A stretch of 64,000 nt of DNA from Streptomyces sp. NBC_01460. Its GTDB lineage: Bacteria > Actinomycetota > Actinomycetes > Streptomycetales > Streptomycetaceae. A program made the position numbers and the translations under genes. This document shows, one piece after another, positions 1 to 11,461 of this stretch; position 1 is the first letter of the stretch, and every line of letters begins with the position of its first letter. The stretch is taken from the NCBI RefSeq assembly GCF_036227405.1, contig NZ_CP109473.1, forward strand, positions 1,426,001 through 1,490,000. The letters are read 5' to 3'. Under the pieces are notes generated by a model. The model did no database searches, was not told where the DNA came from, and was given only the letters and a program-made list of their open reading frames with translations.

Positions 1-292
1 AGGGGGTCCGGGCGGGGTCGCGCACGACGTAGCCGGAGACCCAGATCCGCTTCGACTCGGGGTCCTCGTCGTTCACGCCGGTGTTGCCGACGTGCGGGGC
101 GGTCATGACGACGACCTGGCGGTGGTACGAGGGGTCGGTCAGCGTCTCCTGGTAACCGGTCATGCCGGTGGAGAACACCGCTTCTCCGAAGGTCTCCCCC
201 ACGGCCCCGTAGGCCCGGCCGCGGAAGGAGCGGCCGTCCTCCAGGACGAGTACGGCGGGAGCTTTTCCGGCTCCCCGGGTGGAGATCGTCAT
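1..292 (-). CDS. carA: Carbamoyl-phosphate synthase small subunit (N-terminal part only)
   Basis: The first 97 residues are visible; the gene continues beyond the left edge. CarA is the glutaminase subunit that feeds ammonia to CarB to make carbamoyl phosphate for pyrimidines and arginine. The visible part contains the conserved small-subunit N-terminal domain ([11 protein letters not shown], then [22 protein letters not shown], followed by the [12 protein letters not shown] stretch). The glutaminase Cys-His-Glu triad lies outside the window. The ATG at 292 overlaps the stop of the preceding PH-like gene (ATGA), so the two are translationally coupled. It is the last gene of the pyr operon seen here; carB is expected further left. 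Confidence 0.96.
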   Translation of the reverse strand, partial: MTISTRGAGKAPAVLVLEDGRSFRGRAYGAVGETFGEAVFSTGMTGYQETLTDPSYHRQVVVMTAPHVGNTGVNDEDPESKRIWVSGYVVRDPARTP

Positions 293-891
293 CGTACGGT
301 GCCTTCCGTTGTACTGGTGAGGTTCTTGCCGGCTGTGCCGGTGAGGTGGTCGACGGCGTCGACCCAGGCCTGGTGCTCGGCCGCGTGGTCGGAGCGGAAC
401 CCGGAGTCGATCAGCTGGTCGCCGTGTGCCCAGGTGATGACCAGCAGGCCACCCTCGGGCAGGACCTTGCCGGCCAGTGCCTTGTCGAGCCGGGCCTCGC
501 GGAGCGCCGCGGCCGGCACGAAGAAGTCGGCCGCGCCGGGGCGTACGACGTCGAGGCCCTGGGCGGTGAGCGTCAGCTCGACCCGGCTGCGGGTGCCGAG
601 GCCGTGCGCCACGATCCGGTCGAGCCACTGCCCGGCGGTCGTGGAGGCGTGGTAGCGGCCGGTGAGTGTGAGGAGCCTCTCGCCGTCCGCGAACCCCGCG
701 GGGGTGGTCGCGAGCTCCGGCAGACCGGACTGCAGGCGCCCCCGCCACTTCCATCCCTGGCGCATCAGCCAGTAGACGAACGCGATGAAGACGATCAGTC
801 CGAGGACCCAGCTGACGCGGGCGGACCAGTCCGTCACTTCGGCCGACTTCTGCTCGGCGGCCAGCAGGTGGAGGGGGTTGAGTGTTGTCAC
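289..891 (-). CDS. PH-like-domain membrane protein of the pyr operon, function unknown
   Basis: A 200-residue protein with one membrane segment (about residues 28-44, [16 protein letters not shown]), a basic patch after it, and a C-terminal cytosolic domain of about 130 residues. That domain resembles the PH-like domain annotated in actinobacterial proteins at this locus (GRYHAST..., [14 protein letters not shown]..., [15 protein letters not shown]...). The start is GTG at 891, overlapping the pyrC stop (GTGA); its own stop overlaps the carA start. It is therefore locked into the pyrimidine operon between pyrC and carA. No catalytic motif is visible. A membrane scaffold or regulator role in pyrimidine synthesis is only an inference from position. 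Confidence 0.85.
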   Translation of the reverse strand: MTTLNPLHLLAAEQKSAEVTDWSARVSWVLGLIVFIAFVYWLMRQGWKWRGRLQSGLPELATTPAGFADGERLLTLTGRYHASTTAGQWLDRIVAHGLGTRSRVELTLTAQGLDVVRPGAADFFVPAAALREARLDKALAGKVLPEGGLLVITWAHGDQLIDSGFRSDHAAEHQAWVDAVDHLTGTAGKNLTSTTEGTVR

Positions 892-2174
892 GCGAGCTTC
901 CCGTCGACGACCGTGGCACGGCCCCGCAGGAAGGTGTGGGTCACTCGGCCCGGCAGCTCGCGACCCTCGTACGGAGTGTTGCGGCTGCGGGAGGCGAAGC
1001 CCGCGGGGTCCACAGCTCCACGGTATGCCGGATCGACCAGGGTGAGGTTGGCGGGCTCACCCGCCGAGACGGGCCGGCCGTGTCCTTCGAGCCTGCCGAT
1101 GGCCGCGGGGCGCGTCGACATGCGGTCGGCGACGCCCGCCCAGTCGAGGAGTCCGGTGTCCACCATCGTCTGCTGGACCACGGAGAGCGCGGTCTCCAGG
1201 CCCACCATGCCCATGGCGGCGGCGGCCCACTCGCAGTCCTTGTCCTCGTGCGGGTGCGGGGCGTGGTCGGTGGCCACGCAGTCGATGGTGCCGTCGGCGA
1301 GGGCCTCGCGCAGGGCCATGACGTCGGCCTCGGTGCGCAGCGGCGGGTTCACCTTGTAGACCGGGTTGTAGGTCCGCACGAGTTCGTCGGTGAGCAGCAG
1401 GTGGTGCGGCGTGACCTCGGCGGTGACGTTCCAGCCCTTGGACTTGGCCCAGCGGACGATCTCCACGGAGCCGGCGGTCGACAGGTGGCAGATGTGCACC
1501 CGGGAGCCGACGTGGGCGGCGAGCAGGACGTCGCGGGCGATGATCGATTCCTCGGCCACGGCGGGCCAGCCGCCGAGACCGAGCTCGGCGGAGACGACGC
1601 CCTCGTTCATCTGGGCGCCCTCGGTGAGGCGGGGCTCCTGGGCGTGCTGGGCCACGACGCCGTCGAAGGCCTTCACGTACTCCAGCGCGCGGCGCATGAT
1701 CACGGCGTCGTCGACGCACTTGCCGTCGTCGGAGAAGACCTTCACCCCGGCGGCGGAGTCGTGCATGGCGCCGAGTTCGGCGAGCTGCTTGCCCTCCAGG
1801 CCGACGGTGACGGCGCCGACGGGCTGCACGTCGCAGTAGCCGGACTCCTTGCCGAGCCGCCAGACCTGCTCGACGACGCCGGCGGTGTCGGCGACGGGGA
1901 AGGTGTTGGCCATGGCGTGGACGGCGGTGAAGCCGCCGACCGCGGCGGCCTTCGTGCCGGTGAGGACGGTCTCGGAGTCCTCGCGGCCGGGCTCGCGCAA
2001 GTGGGTGTGGAGGTCGACGAGGCCGGGAAGCAGGATCTGGCCGGCCGCCTCGATCACGGTGGCGTCACCCGCTTCGATGCCGGTGCCGACCTCGACGACG
2101 GTCTCGCCGTCGATGAGGACGTCCTGCGGCTCGCCGCCGAGGACCTTCGCACCGCGGATCAGGATCTTGCTCAT
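888..2174 (-). CDS. pyrC: Dihydroorotase
   Basis: A 428-residue type I dihydroorotase, which cyclises N-carbamoyl-aspartate to dihydroorotate in the cytosol. The metal-binding motif [10 protein letters not shown] has H56 and H58. Further family motifs follow in order: [30 protein letters not shown] and CVATDHAPH. The open frame extends further upstream, but the family N-terminus ([11 protein letters not shown]) fixes the start at ATG 2174, right after the pyrB stop at 2177. The downstream PH-like gene begins inside its stop codon. Third gene of pyrR-pyrB-pyrC-PH-carA. Confidence 0.97.
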   Translation of the reverse strand: MSKILIRGAKVLGGEPQDVLIDGETVVEVGTGIEAGDATVIEAAGQILLPGLVDLHTHLREPGREDSETVLTGTKAAAVGGFTAVHAMANTFPVADTAGVVEQVWRLGKESGYCDVQPVGAVTVGLEGKQLAELGAMHDSAAGVKVFSDDGKCVDDAVIMRRALEYVKAFDGVVAQHAQEPRLTEGAQMNEGVVSAELGLGGWPAVAEESIIARDVLLAAHVGSRVHICHLSTAGSVEIVRWAKSKGWNVTAEVTPHHLLLTDELVRTYNPVYKVNPPLRTEADVMALREALADGTIDCVATDHAPHPHEDKDCEWAAAAMGMVGLETALSVVQQTMVDTGLLDWAGVADRMSTRPAAIGRLEGHGRPVSAGEPANLTLVDPAYRGAVDPAGFASRSRNTPYEGRELPGRVTHTFLRGRATVVDGKLA

Positions 2175-2176
2175 GG

Positions 2177-3193
2177 TTACTTGTTCTCCTCGGTACGGGC
2201 GGAGGCGGAGGGCAGGGCGGTCTCGGAACCGCCGAGCAGCAGGTACAGGACGGCCATGCGGGTGGAGACGCCGTTCGCGACCTGCTCGACGGCGGTGCAG
2301 CGGTCGGAGTCGGCCACCTCGGCCGTGATCTCCATGCCGCGGACCATCGGGCCGGGGTGCATCACGATGGCGTGCTCCGGCATCTTCGCCATGCGTTCGC
2401 CGTCGAGGCCGTAGCGGCGGGAGTACTCGCGCTCGGTCGGGAAGTAGGCGGCGTTCATCCGCTCGCGCTGCACACGGAGCATCATGACCGCGTCCGACTT
2501 CGGCAGCACGTCGTCGAGGCGGTAGCTGACGTCGCAGGGCCACTGCTCGACGCCGACCGGCACGAGGGTGGGCGGGGCCACCAGGGTGACGTGCGCGCCG
2601 AGCGTGTGCAGCAGGTGGACGTTGGAGCGGGCGACGCGGCTGTGCAGGATGTCGCCGACGATCGTGATCCGCCGGCCTTCGAGGTCCCGGCCGATCCCCG
2701 TGTCGGGCCCGACGAGCCTGCGGCGCATCGTGAACGCGTCCAGCAGCGCCTGGGTGGGGTGCTCGTGGGTGCCGTCACCGGCGTTGACGACCGCGCTGTC
2801 GATCCAGCCCGACGTCGCGAGGCGGTACGGGGCCCCGGAGGCGCCGTGCCGGATGACGACGGCGTCGGCGCCCATGGCCTCCAGGGTCAGGGCGGTGTCC
2901 TTGAGCGACTCGCCCTTGGAGACGGACGAGCCCTTCGCGGAGAAGTTGATGACGTCGGCGGAGAGGCGCTTGGCTGCGGCCTCGAACGAGATCCTCGTGC
3001 GGGTCGAGTCCTCGAAGAAAAGGTTGACGACCGTTCGTCCACGAAGCGTCGGAAGTTTCTTGATCGGCCGGTCAGCGACCCGGGCCATCTCCTCGGCCGT
3101 GTCGAGGATCAGGACGGCGTCGTCGCGGGTGAGGTCTGCGGCCGAGATGAGGTGACGGGGGGTCCGGGGGTTGTCCCCGGGAGGGCGCAGCAT
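2177..3193 (-). CDS. pyrB: Aspartate carbamoyltransferase catalytic subunit
   Basis: A 338-residue transcarbamylase that condenses carbamoyl phosphate with aspartate. The carbamoyl-phosphate loop STRTR is at residues 63-67 ([13 protein letters not shown]). HPTQALLD is also present, as are MLRVQRERM of the aspartate-binding domain and MHPGPMVRG near the C-terminus. No pyrI-type regulatory subunit is encoded nearby, as is usual in actinobacteria. ATG at 3193 gives about a dozen extra residues before the conserved RHLISAADL start of the fold. It lies 90 bp after pyrR with no obvious terminator and is probably co-transcribed. Confidence 0.97.
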   Translation of the reverse strand: MLRPPGDNPRTPRHLISAADLTRDDAVLILDTAEEMARVADRPIKKLPTLRGRTVVNLFFEDSTRTRISFEAAAKRLSADVINFSAKGSSVSKGESLKDTALTLEAMGADAVVIRHGASGAPYRLATSGWIDSAVVNAGDGTHEHPTQALLDAFTMRRRLVGPDTGIGRDLEGRRITIVGDILHSRVARSNVHLLHTLGAHVTLVAPPTLVPVGVEQWPCDVSYRLDDVLPKSDAVMMLRVQRERMNAAYFPTEREYSRRYGLDGERMAKMPEHAIVMHPGPMVRGMEITAEVADSDRCTAVEQVANGVSTRMAVLYLLLGGSETALPSASARTEENK

Positions 3194-3283
3194 CTGGAGT
3201 TCTCCGTGAAGGGTGGAGGAATCAGGCAGGCGGGCGTGGCGAAGCAGCCGTGCGGCCGGTGGGACGCACGGGACGGGACTCCG

Positions 3284-3868
3284 CTACTGCTCGGCTGCCG
3301 GGACGGTCTGCTTGACGCCGAGCAGCACGGCGTCGCGGCCGTCCTCCTCGGCGAGCTGGACCCTGACCGTCTCCCGCAACGACGTGGGGAGGTTCTTGCC
3401 GACGTAGTCGGCGCGGATCGGGAGCTCCCGGTGGCCGCGGTCGACGAGGACGGCGAGCTGCACGGCACGGGGCCGGCCGATGTCGCCGAGCGCGTCGAGT
3501 GCGGCGCGGATCGTGCGGCCGGAGAAGAGCACGTCGTCGACCAGCACGACGAGACTGCCCTCGATGCCCTCACCGGGGATCTCCGTGCGTCCCAGGGCGC
3601 GCGCGGGGCGCATCCGGAGGTCGTCGCGGTACATCGTGATGTCGAGTGACCCGACCGGCGTCTTCCGGCCGGTGATCTCTTCGAGTTTTCCGGCGAGCCG
3701 ACGGGCGAGGAAGACCCCGCGTGTCGGGATGCCGAGAAGCACCACGTCGTCGGCGCCCTTGGCGCGTTCGACGATCTCGTGGGCGATTCGGGTCAGTGCC
3801 CGGGCGATGTCGGGAGCCTCGAGAACGGGGCGTGCCGCATTGCCGGTGTGGTCATGCTGTGCGTCCAT
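3284..3868 (-). CDS. pyrR: Bifunctional pyr operon RNA-binding regulator / uracil phosphoribosyltransferase
   Basis: A 194-residue PyrR of the type I phosphoribosyltransferase fold. The PRPP loop is at about residues 106-120 ([14 protein letters not shown]). The family motif [16 protein letters not shown] and the substrate hood stretch [13 protein letters not shown] are also present. PyrR senses UMP/UTP and binds pyr mRNA. A sequence fitting its RNA target lies immediately upstream of this gene's own Shine-Dalgarno sequence (see 3888-3903). First gene of the operon, divergent from bldD. The start ATG 3868 is supported by AAGGAGG 10 nt upstream. Confidence 0.97.
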   Translation of the reverse strand: MDAQHDHTGNAARPVLEAPDIARALTRIAHEIVERAKGADDVVLLGIPTRGVFLARRLAGKLEEITGRKTPVGSLDITMYRDDLRMRPARALGRTEIPGEGIEGSLVVLVDDVLFSGRTIRAALDALGDIGRPRAVQLAVLVDRGHRELPIRADYVGKNLPTSLRETVRVQLAEEDGRDAVLLGVKQTVPAAEQ

Positions 3869-3878
3869 AAGAAACGGA

Positions 3879-3885
3879 CCTCCTT
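3879..3885 (-). promoter_or_regulatory. Ribosome binding site of pyrR
   Basis: Minus-strand AAGGAGG, 10 nt before the pyrR ATG. It is included because it sits right next to the predicted PyrR-binding hairpin (3888-3903), so PyrR binding could mask it. Confidence 0.75.
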
Positions 3886-3887
3886 CT

Positions 3888-3903
3888 CCGCCTCACTGGA
3901 CGG
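3888..3903 (-). promoter_or_regulatory. Candidate PyrR-binding RNA element in the pyrR leader
   Basis: On the minus strand the leader reads CCG-UCCAGUGAGG-CGG, a short hairpin whose loop (with the preceding G) fits the conserved PyrR-recognition core RUCCAGNGAGGY known from Bacillus anti-antiterminators. It ends two nucleotides before AAGGAGG of pyrR, and I see no terminator or antiterminator pair after it. That arrangement matches the translational repression by PyrR described in mycobacteria rather than transcription attenuation. The sequence match is direct; the mechanism is inferred. Confidence 0.6.
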
Positions 3904-3939
3904 ACGTTAAAGGACGTCGAAATTGCGTCATCCACGTTA

Positions 3940-3961
3940 CCAGGGCTTGTGCGAGCCCTGG
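3940..3961. repeat. Perfect 8-bp inverted repeat in the pyrR/bldD divergent region
   Basis: CCAGGGCT, a 6-nt spacer, then AGCCCTGG. It lies between the divergent pyrR and bldD genes. It could be part of the pyrR leader RNA or a protein-binding site; nothing in the sequence decides this. Confidence 0.4.
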
Positions 3962-3999
3962 GCCCCACCCCCGGGAGGTGGCAGTCCGGACCTTTCGGC

Positions 4000-4029
4000 T
4001 TGACGCAGCCAAGTAACGCTGCGTAACCT
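4000..4029 (+). promoter_or_regulatory. Candidate bldD promoter
   Basis: TTGACG (4000-4005), an 18-nt spacer and TAACCT (4024-4029) resemble the housekeeping Streptomyces consensus. The -10 overlaps the first bases of the inverted repeat at 4028-4038 thought to bind BldD. Confidence 0.45.
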
Positions 4030-4043
4030 CACAGTGAGTTACC
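4028..4043 (+). promoter_or_regulatory. Candidate BldD autoregulatory operator
   Basis: CTCACAGTGAG (4028-4038) is a perfect inverted repeat overlapping the -10. AGTGAGTTACC (4033-4043) fits the published BldD consensus AGTgA-n-TCACc with one mismatch. BldD of S. coelicolor represses its own promoter, so a site here is expected. The assignment rests on sequence resemblance and position. Confidence 0.5.
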
Positions 4044-4089
4044 AGCCACGCGGCCCAGCCGCAGAATGTTCCAGCGTCCGGGGAGCCTT

Positions 4090-4590
4090 ATGTCCAGCGA
4101 ATACGCAAAGCAGCTCGGGGCCAAGCTCCGCGCCATCCGCACCCAGCAGGGCCTCTCCCTCCACGGCGTGGAGGAGAAGTCGCAGGGCCGCTGGAAGGCC
4201 GTCGTGGTCGGTTCCTACGAGCGCGGCGACCGCGCCGTGACCGTGCAGCGCCTTGCCGAGCTGGCCGACTTCTACGGCGTCCCGGTGCAGGAGCTCCTGC
4301 CCGGCACGACCCCCGGCGGTGCCGCCGAGCCGCCGCCGAAGCTGGTCCTCGACCTCGAGCGCCTCGCCCACGTGCCGCCGGAGAAGGCCGGACCGCTGCA
4401 GCGTTACGCGGCGACGATCCAGAGCCAGCGCGGCGACTACAACGGCAAGGTGCTCTCGATCCGCCAGGACGACCTGCGGACCCTCGCCGTGATCTACGAC
4501 CAGTCGCCGTCCGTGCTCACGGAGCAGCTGATCAGCTGGGGCGTCCTGGACGCCGACGCGCGCCGCGCCGTGGCGCACGACGAGGGCTGA
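4090..4590 (+). CDS. bldD: Developmental master repressor BldD, c-di-GMP sensor
   Basis: A 166-residue global regulator that, when bridged by a c-di-GMP tetramer, dimerises and represses sporulation genes during vegetative growth. The N-terminal XRE-type helix-turn-helix spans about residues 8-70 (AKLRAIRTQQGLSLHGVEEKS). The C-terminal domain carries the bipartite c-di-GMP motif R114-G115-D116 and R125-Q126-D127-D128, exactly spaced as in the characterised protein. The frame is open 24 nt further upstream, but ATG 4090 has GGGGAG 4 nt before it and matches the known N-terminus. Monocistronic, closed by a perfect hairpin at 4614-4654; a putative autoregulatory site precedes it. Confidence 0.97.
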   Translation: MSSEYAKQLGAKLRAIRTQQGLSLHGVEEKSQGRWKAVVVGSYERGDRAVTVQRLAELADFYGVPVQELLPGTTPGGAAEPPPKLVLDLERLAHVPPEKAGPLQRYAATIQSQRGDYNGKVLSIRQDDLRTLAVIYDQSPSVLTEQLISWGVLDADARRAVAHDEG

Positions 4591-4613
4591 CCTGCCCGGA
4601 CGAAGACGCGTAC

Positions 4614-4654
4614 CGCCGGGTGGGCGGGGTCCCCAGGACCCCGCCCACCCGGCG
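4614..4654 (+). terminator. Terminator after bldD
   Basis: A perfect 19-bp inverted repeat (4614-4632 and 4636-4654) with a 3-nt loop, 23 nt after the bldD stop. There is no U-tract, as is common in Streptomyces. Confidence 0.8.
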
Positions 4655-4695
4655 TTCGCATGTCCGCACGCCCTCGCAGGCATCCGGCCCGGTAC

Positions 4696-4741
4696 GCCGA
4701 AGGGCCCACGGTCGCACATCGACCGTGGGCCCTTCTTCGGC
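4696..4741 (-). terminator. Terminator after efp-nusB
   Basis: A 16-bp stem (GAAGGGCCCACGGTCG at 4699-4714, paired with 4720-4735) just past the nusB stop on the minus strand. Confidence 0.75.
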
Positions 4742-4757
4742 TCGACGCCGCCCGGAG

Positions 4758-5189
4758 CTACTGCTCCCGGCGGAGGTTCGGCTTGAGGTCCTTGAACCGG
4801 GCCAGCAGGCCGTTCACGAAGGCCGGGGAGTCGTCCGTGGAGAACTCCTTGGCGAGCTGGACCGCCTCGTCGATGACGACGGCGTCCGGGGTCGAGTCCA
4901 TCCAGATCAGCTCGTACGCACCGAGCCGCAGGATGCTCCGGTCGACGACCGGCATGCGGTCGATCTCCCAGTCCACGGCGTAGGTGACGATGAGGTCGTC
5001 GATCCGGTCGGCGTACTGGGCGTACCCCTCGACCAGCTCCATCGTGAATTCACCGACCGGCGGCTGGCGGTCGTCGGTCCGCGAGAGCCGTACCCAGTCC
5101 GCGAGGACCGTCTGCACGGACTCACCGCGCTGGTCGGCCTCGAAGAGGATCTGGAAGGCGCGCTTGCGGGCCTTGTTCCGGGCAGCCAC
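4758..5189 (-). CDS. nusB: Transcription antitermination factor NusB
   Basis: A 143-residue all-helical NusB, which with S10 (NusE) binds boxA RNA and promotes antitermination, mainly on rRNA operons. Recognisable parts are the N-terminal ARNKARKRAFQILFEAD helix, the VDRSILRLGAYEL core and DEAVQLAKEFSTDDSPAFVNGLL near the C-terminus. The start is GTG 5189, two bases after the efp stop, so it is the second gene of efp-nusB; a strong hairpin follows. Confidence 0.97.
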   Translation of the reverse strand: MAARNKARKRAFQILFEADQRGESVQTVLADWVRLSRTDDRQPPVGEFTMELVEGYAQYADRIDDLIVTYAVDWEIDRMPVVDRSILRLGAYELIWMDSTPDAVVIDEAVQLAKEFSTDDSPAFVNGLLARFKDLKPNLRREQ

Positions 5190-5191
5190 GG

Positions 5192-5758
5192 TTAGCTGTT
5201 CACCCGGCCGAGGTAGTCGCCCGTACGGGTGTCGACCTTGATCTTCTCGCCGGTGGTGATGAAGAGCGGCACGCCGATCTCGTAACCGGTCTCCAGGGTG
5301 GCGGGCTTGCTGCCACCGGTGGAGCGGTCGCCCTGGACACCGGGGTCGGTGTGCTGGATGGTCAGCTCGACGGCGGCGGGCAGCTCGACGTAGAGCACCT
5401 CGCCCTCGTGCTGCGCGACCGAGGCGGTGAAGCCCTCGATCAGGAAGTTGGCGGCGTCGCCGACGGCCTTGCGGTCGACCATGAGCTGGTCGTACGTGCT
5501 CATGTCCATGAAGACGAAGTACTCGCCGTCCATGTACGAGAACTGCATGTCGCGGCGGTCGATGGTGGCCGTCTCGACCTTCACGCCGGCGTTGAACGTC
5601 TTGTCGACGACCTTGCCGGAGAGCACGTTCTTGAGCTTGGTGCGCACGAAGGCAGGGCCCTTACCGGGCTTGACGTGCTGGAACTCGACGACGGACCAGA
5701 GCTGGCCTCCGTCGAGCTTGAGCACCAGGCCGTTCTTGAGGTCGTTCGTGGAAGCCAC
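5192..5758 (-). CDS. efp: Translation elongation factor P
   Basis: A 188-residue EF-P, which rescues ribosomes stalled at polyproline. The KOW-like N-terminal domain has the tip loop PGKGP at residues 31-35 with K33 at the apex. This loop is characteristic of the actinobacterial EF-P subfamily reported to act without lysine modification, and no EpmA/B, DHS-type or YmfI-type modification gene is nearby. Two OB domains follow, ending in [16 protein letters not shown] start at 5758. The neighbouring upstream gene is the M24 peptidase-like protein. Pro-rich proteins encoded in this window (RelA N-terminus, MltG, the P-loop ATPase) are the kind of client EF-P serves. Confidence 0.97.
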   Translation of the reverse strand: MASTNDLKNGLVLKLDGGQLWSVVEFQHVKPGKGPAFVRTKLKNVLSGKVVDKTFNAGVKVETATIDRRDMQFSYMDGEYFVFMDMSTYDQLMVDRKAVGDAANFLIEGFTASVAQHEGEVLYVELPAAVELTIQHTDPGVQGDRSTGGSKPATLETGYEIGVPLFITTGEKIKVDTRTGDYLGRVNS

Positions 5759-5830
5759 GGTTGCGGAATCTCCTGGACTGAAGCTGGTGGACGACCGGGG
5801 ATGCGCGCCGGGTCCTCCGCGAGGAGATCC

Positions 5831-6937
5831 CTAGAGCGCGAGCAGCTCCTTGGTCGTAATGGTGAGTAGCTCGGGTCCGCCGTCCGCCTCAGGGCGCACG
5901 ACGAGCGTGTCATCGATCCGGACACCGCCCCGGCCCGGGAGGTGGACCCCCGGTTCGACGGTGACCGGCACACAAGCGTCCAGTTTACCCATGGCTGTCG
6001 GTGCCAACTGCGGGTCCTCGTCGATTTCCAGTCCGACCCCGTGCCCGGTGGAGGCCTGGAGGCCGTCCGCGTAGCCCGCGGAGTCCAGGAGATGGCGGGC
6101 CGCGCGGTCCACGTCGCGGTAGGCGGCACCGGGGACGAGGGCCTCACGTCCGGCCCGCTGAGCGGCGAAAACGAGGTCGTAGAGCTCGATCTGCCACTGG
6201 GCGGGGCTGGTCCCGATGACGAACGTCCGGCCGATCTCGCAGCGGTATCCGCGGTAGTTCGCCCCGAGGCAGACGGAGAGGAAATCACCTTCCTCGACCC
6301 TGCGATCGGTGGGCCGGTGGCGGCCCAGCCCCGAGTGGGGGCCCGTCCCCACGGAGGTGGCGAAAGCCGGGCCGTCGGCACCGTGGTCCACGAGCCGGCG
6401 CTCCAGCTCCAGGGCCAGGTGGCGTTCGGTGCGTCCCACGAGGATCGATTCGAGGAGTTCGCCGAGCGCCTGGTCGGTGATCTCCGCGGCGATCCGCAGG
6501 CAGGCGATCTCCTCCTCGTCCTTCACCAGGCGCAGCTGTTCCACGGTGCTGCCGAGGTCGCCGAGGCGCAGGCGCGGGGCGACGGCGCTCATGGCGCGGT
6601 GGCGGGAGACCGTCAGGTCGTGTTCCTCGACGGCCAGGGAGTCGGCGTGCAGGCCGCCGGCGAGACCCGCCGCGGCGACGACCGGGTCGCCGTCGGCATC
6701 GGGCAGGACGGTCAGCCGCAGCTGCTCGTCGGGGCGCCCGTGGGCGGGGTCCCCGGTCGGCGCGCGGGGGCAGAGCAGGACGTCCTCGCCGGGGCCGAGC
6801 AGCAGCACGGCGCCCGGCGGGGCCCCACCCGCGAGATAGCGGACGTTGGCGGGGCGGGAGACCAGTGCGGCCGCGGATCCGGCGGCGGCGTACCGGTCAC
6901 GCAGCAGCCCGCGTCGTACGGCGTACACCTCTGACAT
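5831..6937 (-). CDS. M24-family aminopeptidase P-like protein with altered metal ligands
   Basis: A 368-residue protein with a creatinase-like N-terminal domain and a C-terminal pita-bread (M24) domain from about residue 140. The five metal-ligand positions of aminopeptidase P (D, D, H, E, E) read C223 (VCLG for IDAG), E234 ([10 protein letters not shown]), H299 (GHGVG), E328 (VEPG) and D342 (GVRIDDT). Three of five therefore differ from the canonical residues. It may be an active enzyme with an unusual site or a binding protein. The open frame runs far upstream, but [10 protein letters not shown] at ATG 6937 is the natural start. It sits 72 nt upstream of efp on the same strand and may be co-transcribed. 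Confidence 0.88.
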   Translation of the reverse strand: MSEVYAVRRGLLRDRYAAAGSAAALVSRPANVRYLAGGAPPGAVLLLGPGEDVLLCPRAPTGDPAHGRPDEQLRLTVLPDADGDPVVAAAGLAGGLHADSLAVEEHDLTVSRHRAMSAVAPRLRLGDLGSTVEQLRLVKDEEEIACLRIAAEITDQALGELLESILVGRTERHLALELERRLVDHGADGPAFATSVGTGPHSGLGRHRPTDRRVEEGDFLSVCLGANYRGYRCEIGRTFVIGTSPAQWQIELYDLVFAAQRAGREALVPGAAYRDVDRAARHLLDSAGYADGLQASTGHGVGLEIDEDPQLAPTAMGKLDACVPVTVEPGVHLPGRGGVRIDDTLVVRPEADGGPELLTITTKELLAL

Positions 6938-7005
6938 GCTTCCGAGCCTACGAGCGCGGGCGCAGCTCCGCCCGGTCAGCGCACCCGACCGGGAACCGAG
7001 GGCGC

Positions 7006-7857
7006 CTACCAGGCGGGCGGGCTGGCTATGGAGCGGGCCAGGACGTCGTCGAGGACCCGGGCGGTCGTCTCGACGTCGTAGGTGGAGTTGTCGATGATCG
7101 GCAGGCCGGAGCCGTACCAGCCGGCCATCCGCCCGTGGATCCGGGCCACTTCCTCGTCGGAGAGCCTGCGGTTCCCGCTGCGGGCGGCGTTGCGCTCCAG
7201 GACGACCTCCAGGCCGGGCAGGAGGACCACGGGGAGCAGCCCGGGGCCGACGTGCCGCTTCCAGCCTCCGAGTCCGACGACGGGCCGGTCGGGGAAGACC
7301 GCGTCGTCGAGGATGCAGGAGATGCCGTTGGCCAGGAAATTGCGGGCGGCGAAGCCACAGGTGCGCCGGGCCAGGCGGTACTGGGCCTCGGAGTGGTCGT
7401 TCCATCCGGCCTGCGGGTCGGCGAATCCGGAGCAGACCCATTCGCGGACGTCGTCGAGGGACACGTGAGCGGTGGGCACCCGGCGCCGGGCGGCCCAGAG
7501 CTTGGCGACCGTGGTCTTGCCCGCTCCGGCGGGGCCGATCAGCAGCACGGCCAGCGTCGCGGCTCCGGTACCCGGCTCCGCGGGCGGCGCCGGCAGCGGG
7601 ACGGGCCCCCCGGGCGGGAGCTGGACGTGCCCGGTGGTCTCCCGGGAGGGCGGCACCGGGGCGTGCTGCGGGGCGGGGGGCTGGGGTCCCGGCGCCACGG
7701 GGGCGTGCTGGGGCGCGCCGGGCCGGTACCCCGGCGCCGCGGGAGGGGGCGGTGGCCCCGCCTGGCCCGGTCGGCCCGAGTGCTGGGCCTGGTGCGTCCA
7801 CGGTCCGATGCCCGGGCCCTGGGGCGGAGGCAGCGGGGCCCCCACTGCGTGCTGCAT
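7006..7857 (-). CDS. P-loop ATPase/kinase-like protein with proline-rich N-terminus
   Basis: A 283-residue protein. Residues 1-98 are a disordered Pro/Gly/Gln/His-rich region. Residues 100 onward form a small P-loop NTPase of the zeta-toxin/AAA_33 kinase type: Walker A GPAGAGKTT at 108-116, SLDDVREW after it, RNAARSGNRRLSDEEVARIHGRM as a lid-like basic helix, and PIIDNSTYDV near the end. This family often phosphorylates small molecules or RNA ends, but no substrate can be named. Start ATG 7857. It lies between aroQ and the M24 gene on the same strand. Confidence 0.8.
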   Translation of the reverse strand: MQHAVGAPLPPPQGPGIGPWTHQAQHSGRPGQAGPPPPPAAPGYRPGAPQHAPVAPGPQPPAPQHAPVPPSRETTGHVQLPPGGPVPLPAPPAEPGTGAATLAVLLIGPAGAGKTTVAKLWAARRRVPTAHVSLDDVREWVCSGFADPQAGWNDHSEAQYRLARRTCGFAARNFLANGISCILDDAVFPDRPVVGLGGWKRHVGPGLLPVVLLPGLEVVLERNAARSGNRRLSDEEVARIHGRMAGWYGSGLPIIDNSTYDVETTARVLDDVLARSIASPPAW

Positions 7858-7911
7858 CCGGTGCCACTCCGTCTCGTACGGGCGATGAGCGCTGGTCGAA
7901 CGGCAACCGTA

Positions 7912-7948
7912 CCTTCCCCGGCCGCCCTGCGGTGAACGGGCGGGGAAG
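7912..7948 (-). terminator. Candidate terminator after aroQ
   Basis: CCTTCCCCG...GCCC pairs with GGGCGGGGAAGG, a 12-bp interrupted stem with a bulge, in the 124-bp gap between the aroQ stop and the next gene's start. Confidence 0.5.
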
Positions 7949-7981
7949 GCGGGAAGTGCCCGGTGTCGGTCCGTCAGCCCT

Positions 7982-11249
<3,268 letters not shown>

Positions 11250-11461
11250 CGGTGCTCCTCATGCTCGCGCCTGTAACTGCAACGGCGCGACCGGGTGCGC
11301 GGCCCTGGCCCGCCGCCCCTGATCCTCCCATGGACGGGCGCGATCGCCTGCCCCCGGTCCAGGGGACGGACGCCGTGGCCCCGTCCCCCACGGTCAGCGA
11401 GCCGCCCTCGGCCGCACCGACGTGGTGGGAGCGGATCGAACACGCCACCGATCGGCGAGAA
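11250..11461. other. Intergenic gap between aroE and aroC, no convincing gene
   Basis: 212 bp. It holds a possible hairpin GGGGACGG (11362-11369) with CCGTCCCC (11381-11388), which may terminate the aroE transcript. A short minus frame (11246-11443) opens with GTG and FDPL but soon becomes Arg/Gly-rich, without membrane segments or a recognisable family. In S. coelicolor, as I recall, a type IV prepilin peptidase gene lies in this position; no intact one is present here. Confidence 0.4.

Noticed and set aside
882..2414. Long plus-strand frame opposite pyrC
   Set aside because: Shadow frame without Shine-Dalgarno or family motif; pyrC is certain.
6971..6993. Hairpin CCCGGTC/GACCGGG as terminator between the P-loop ATPase and M24 genes
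   Set aside because: Only 7 bp, with no T-run; such stems are common by chance at this GC content.
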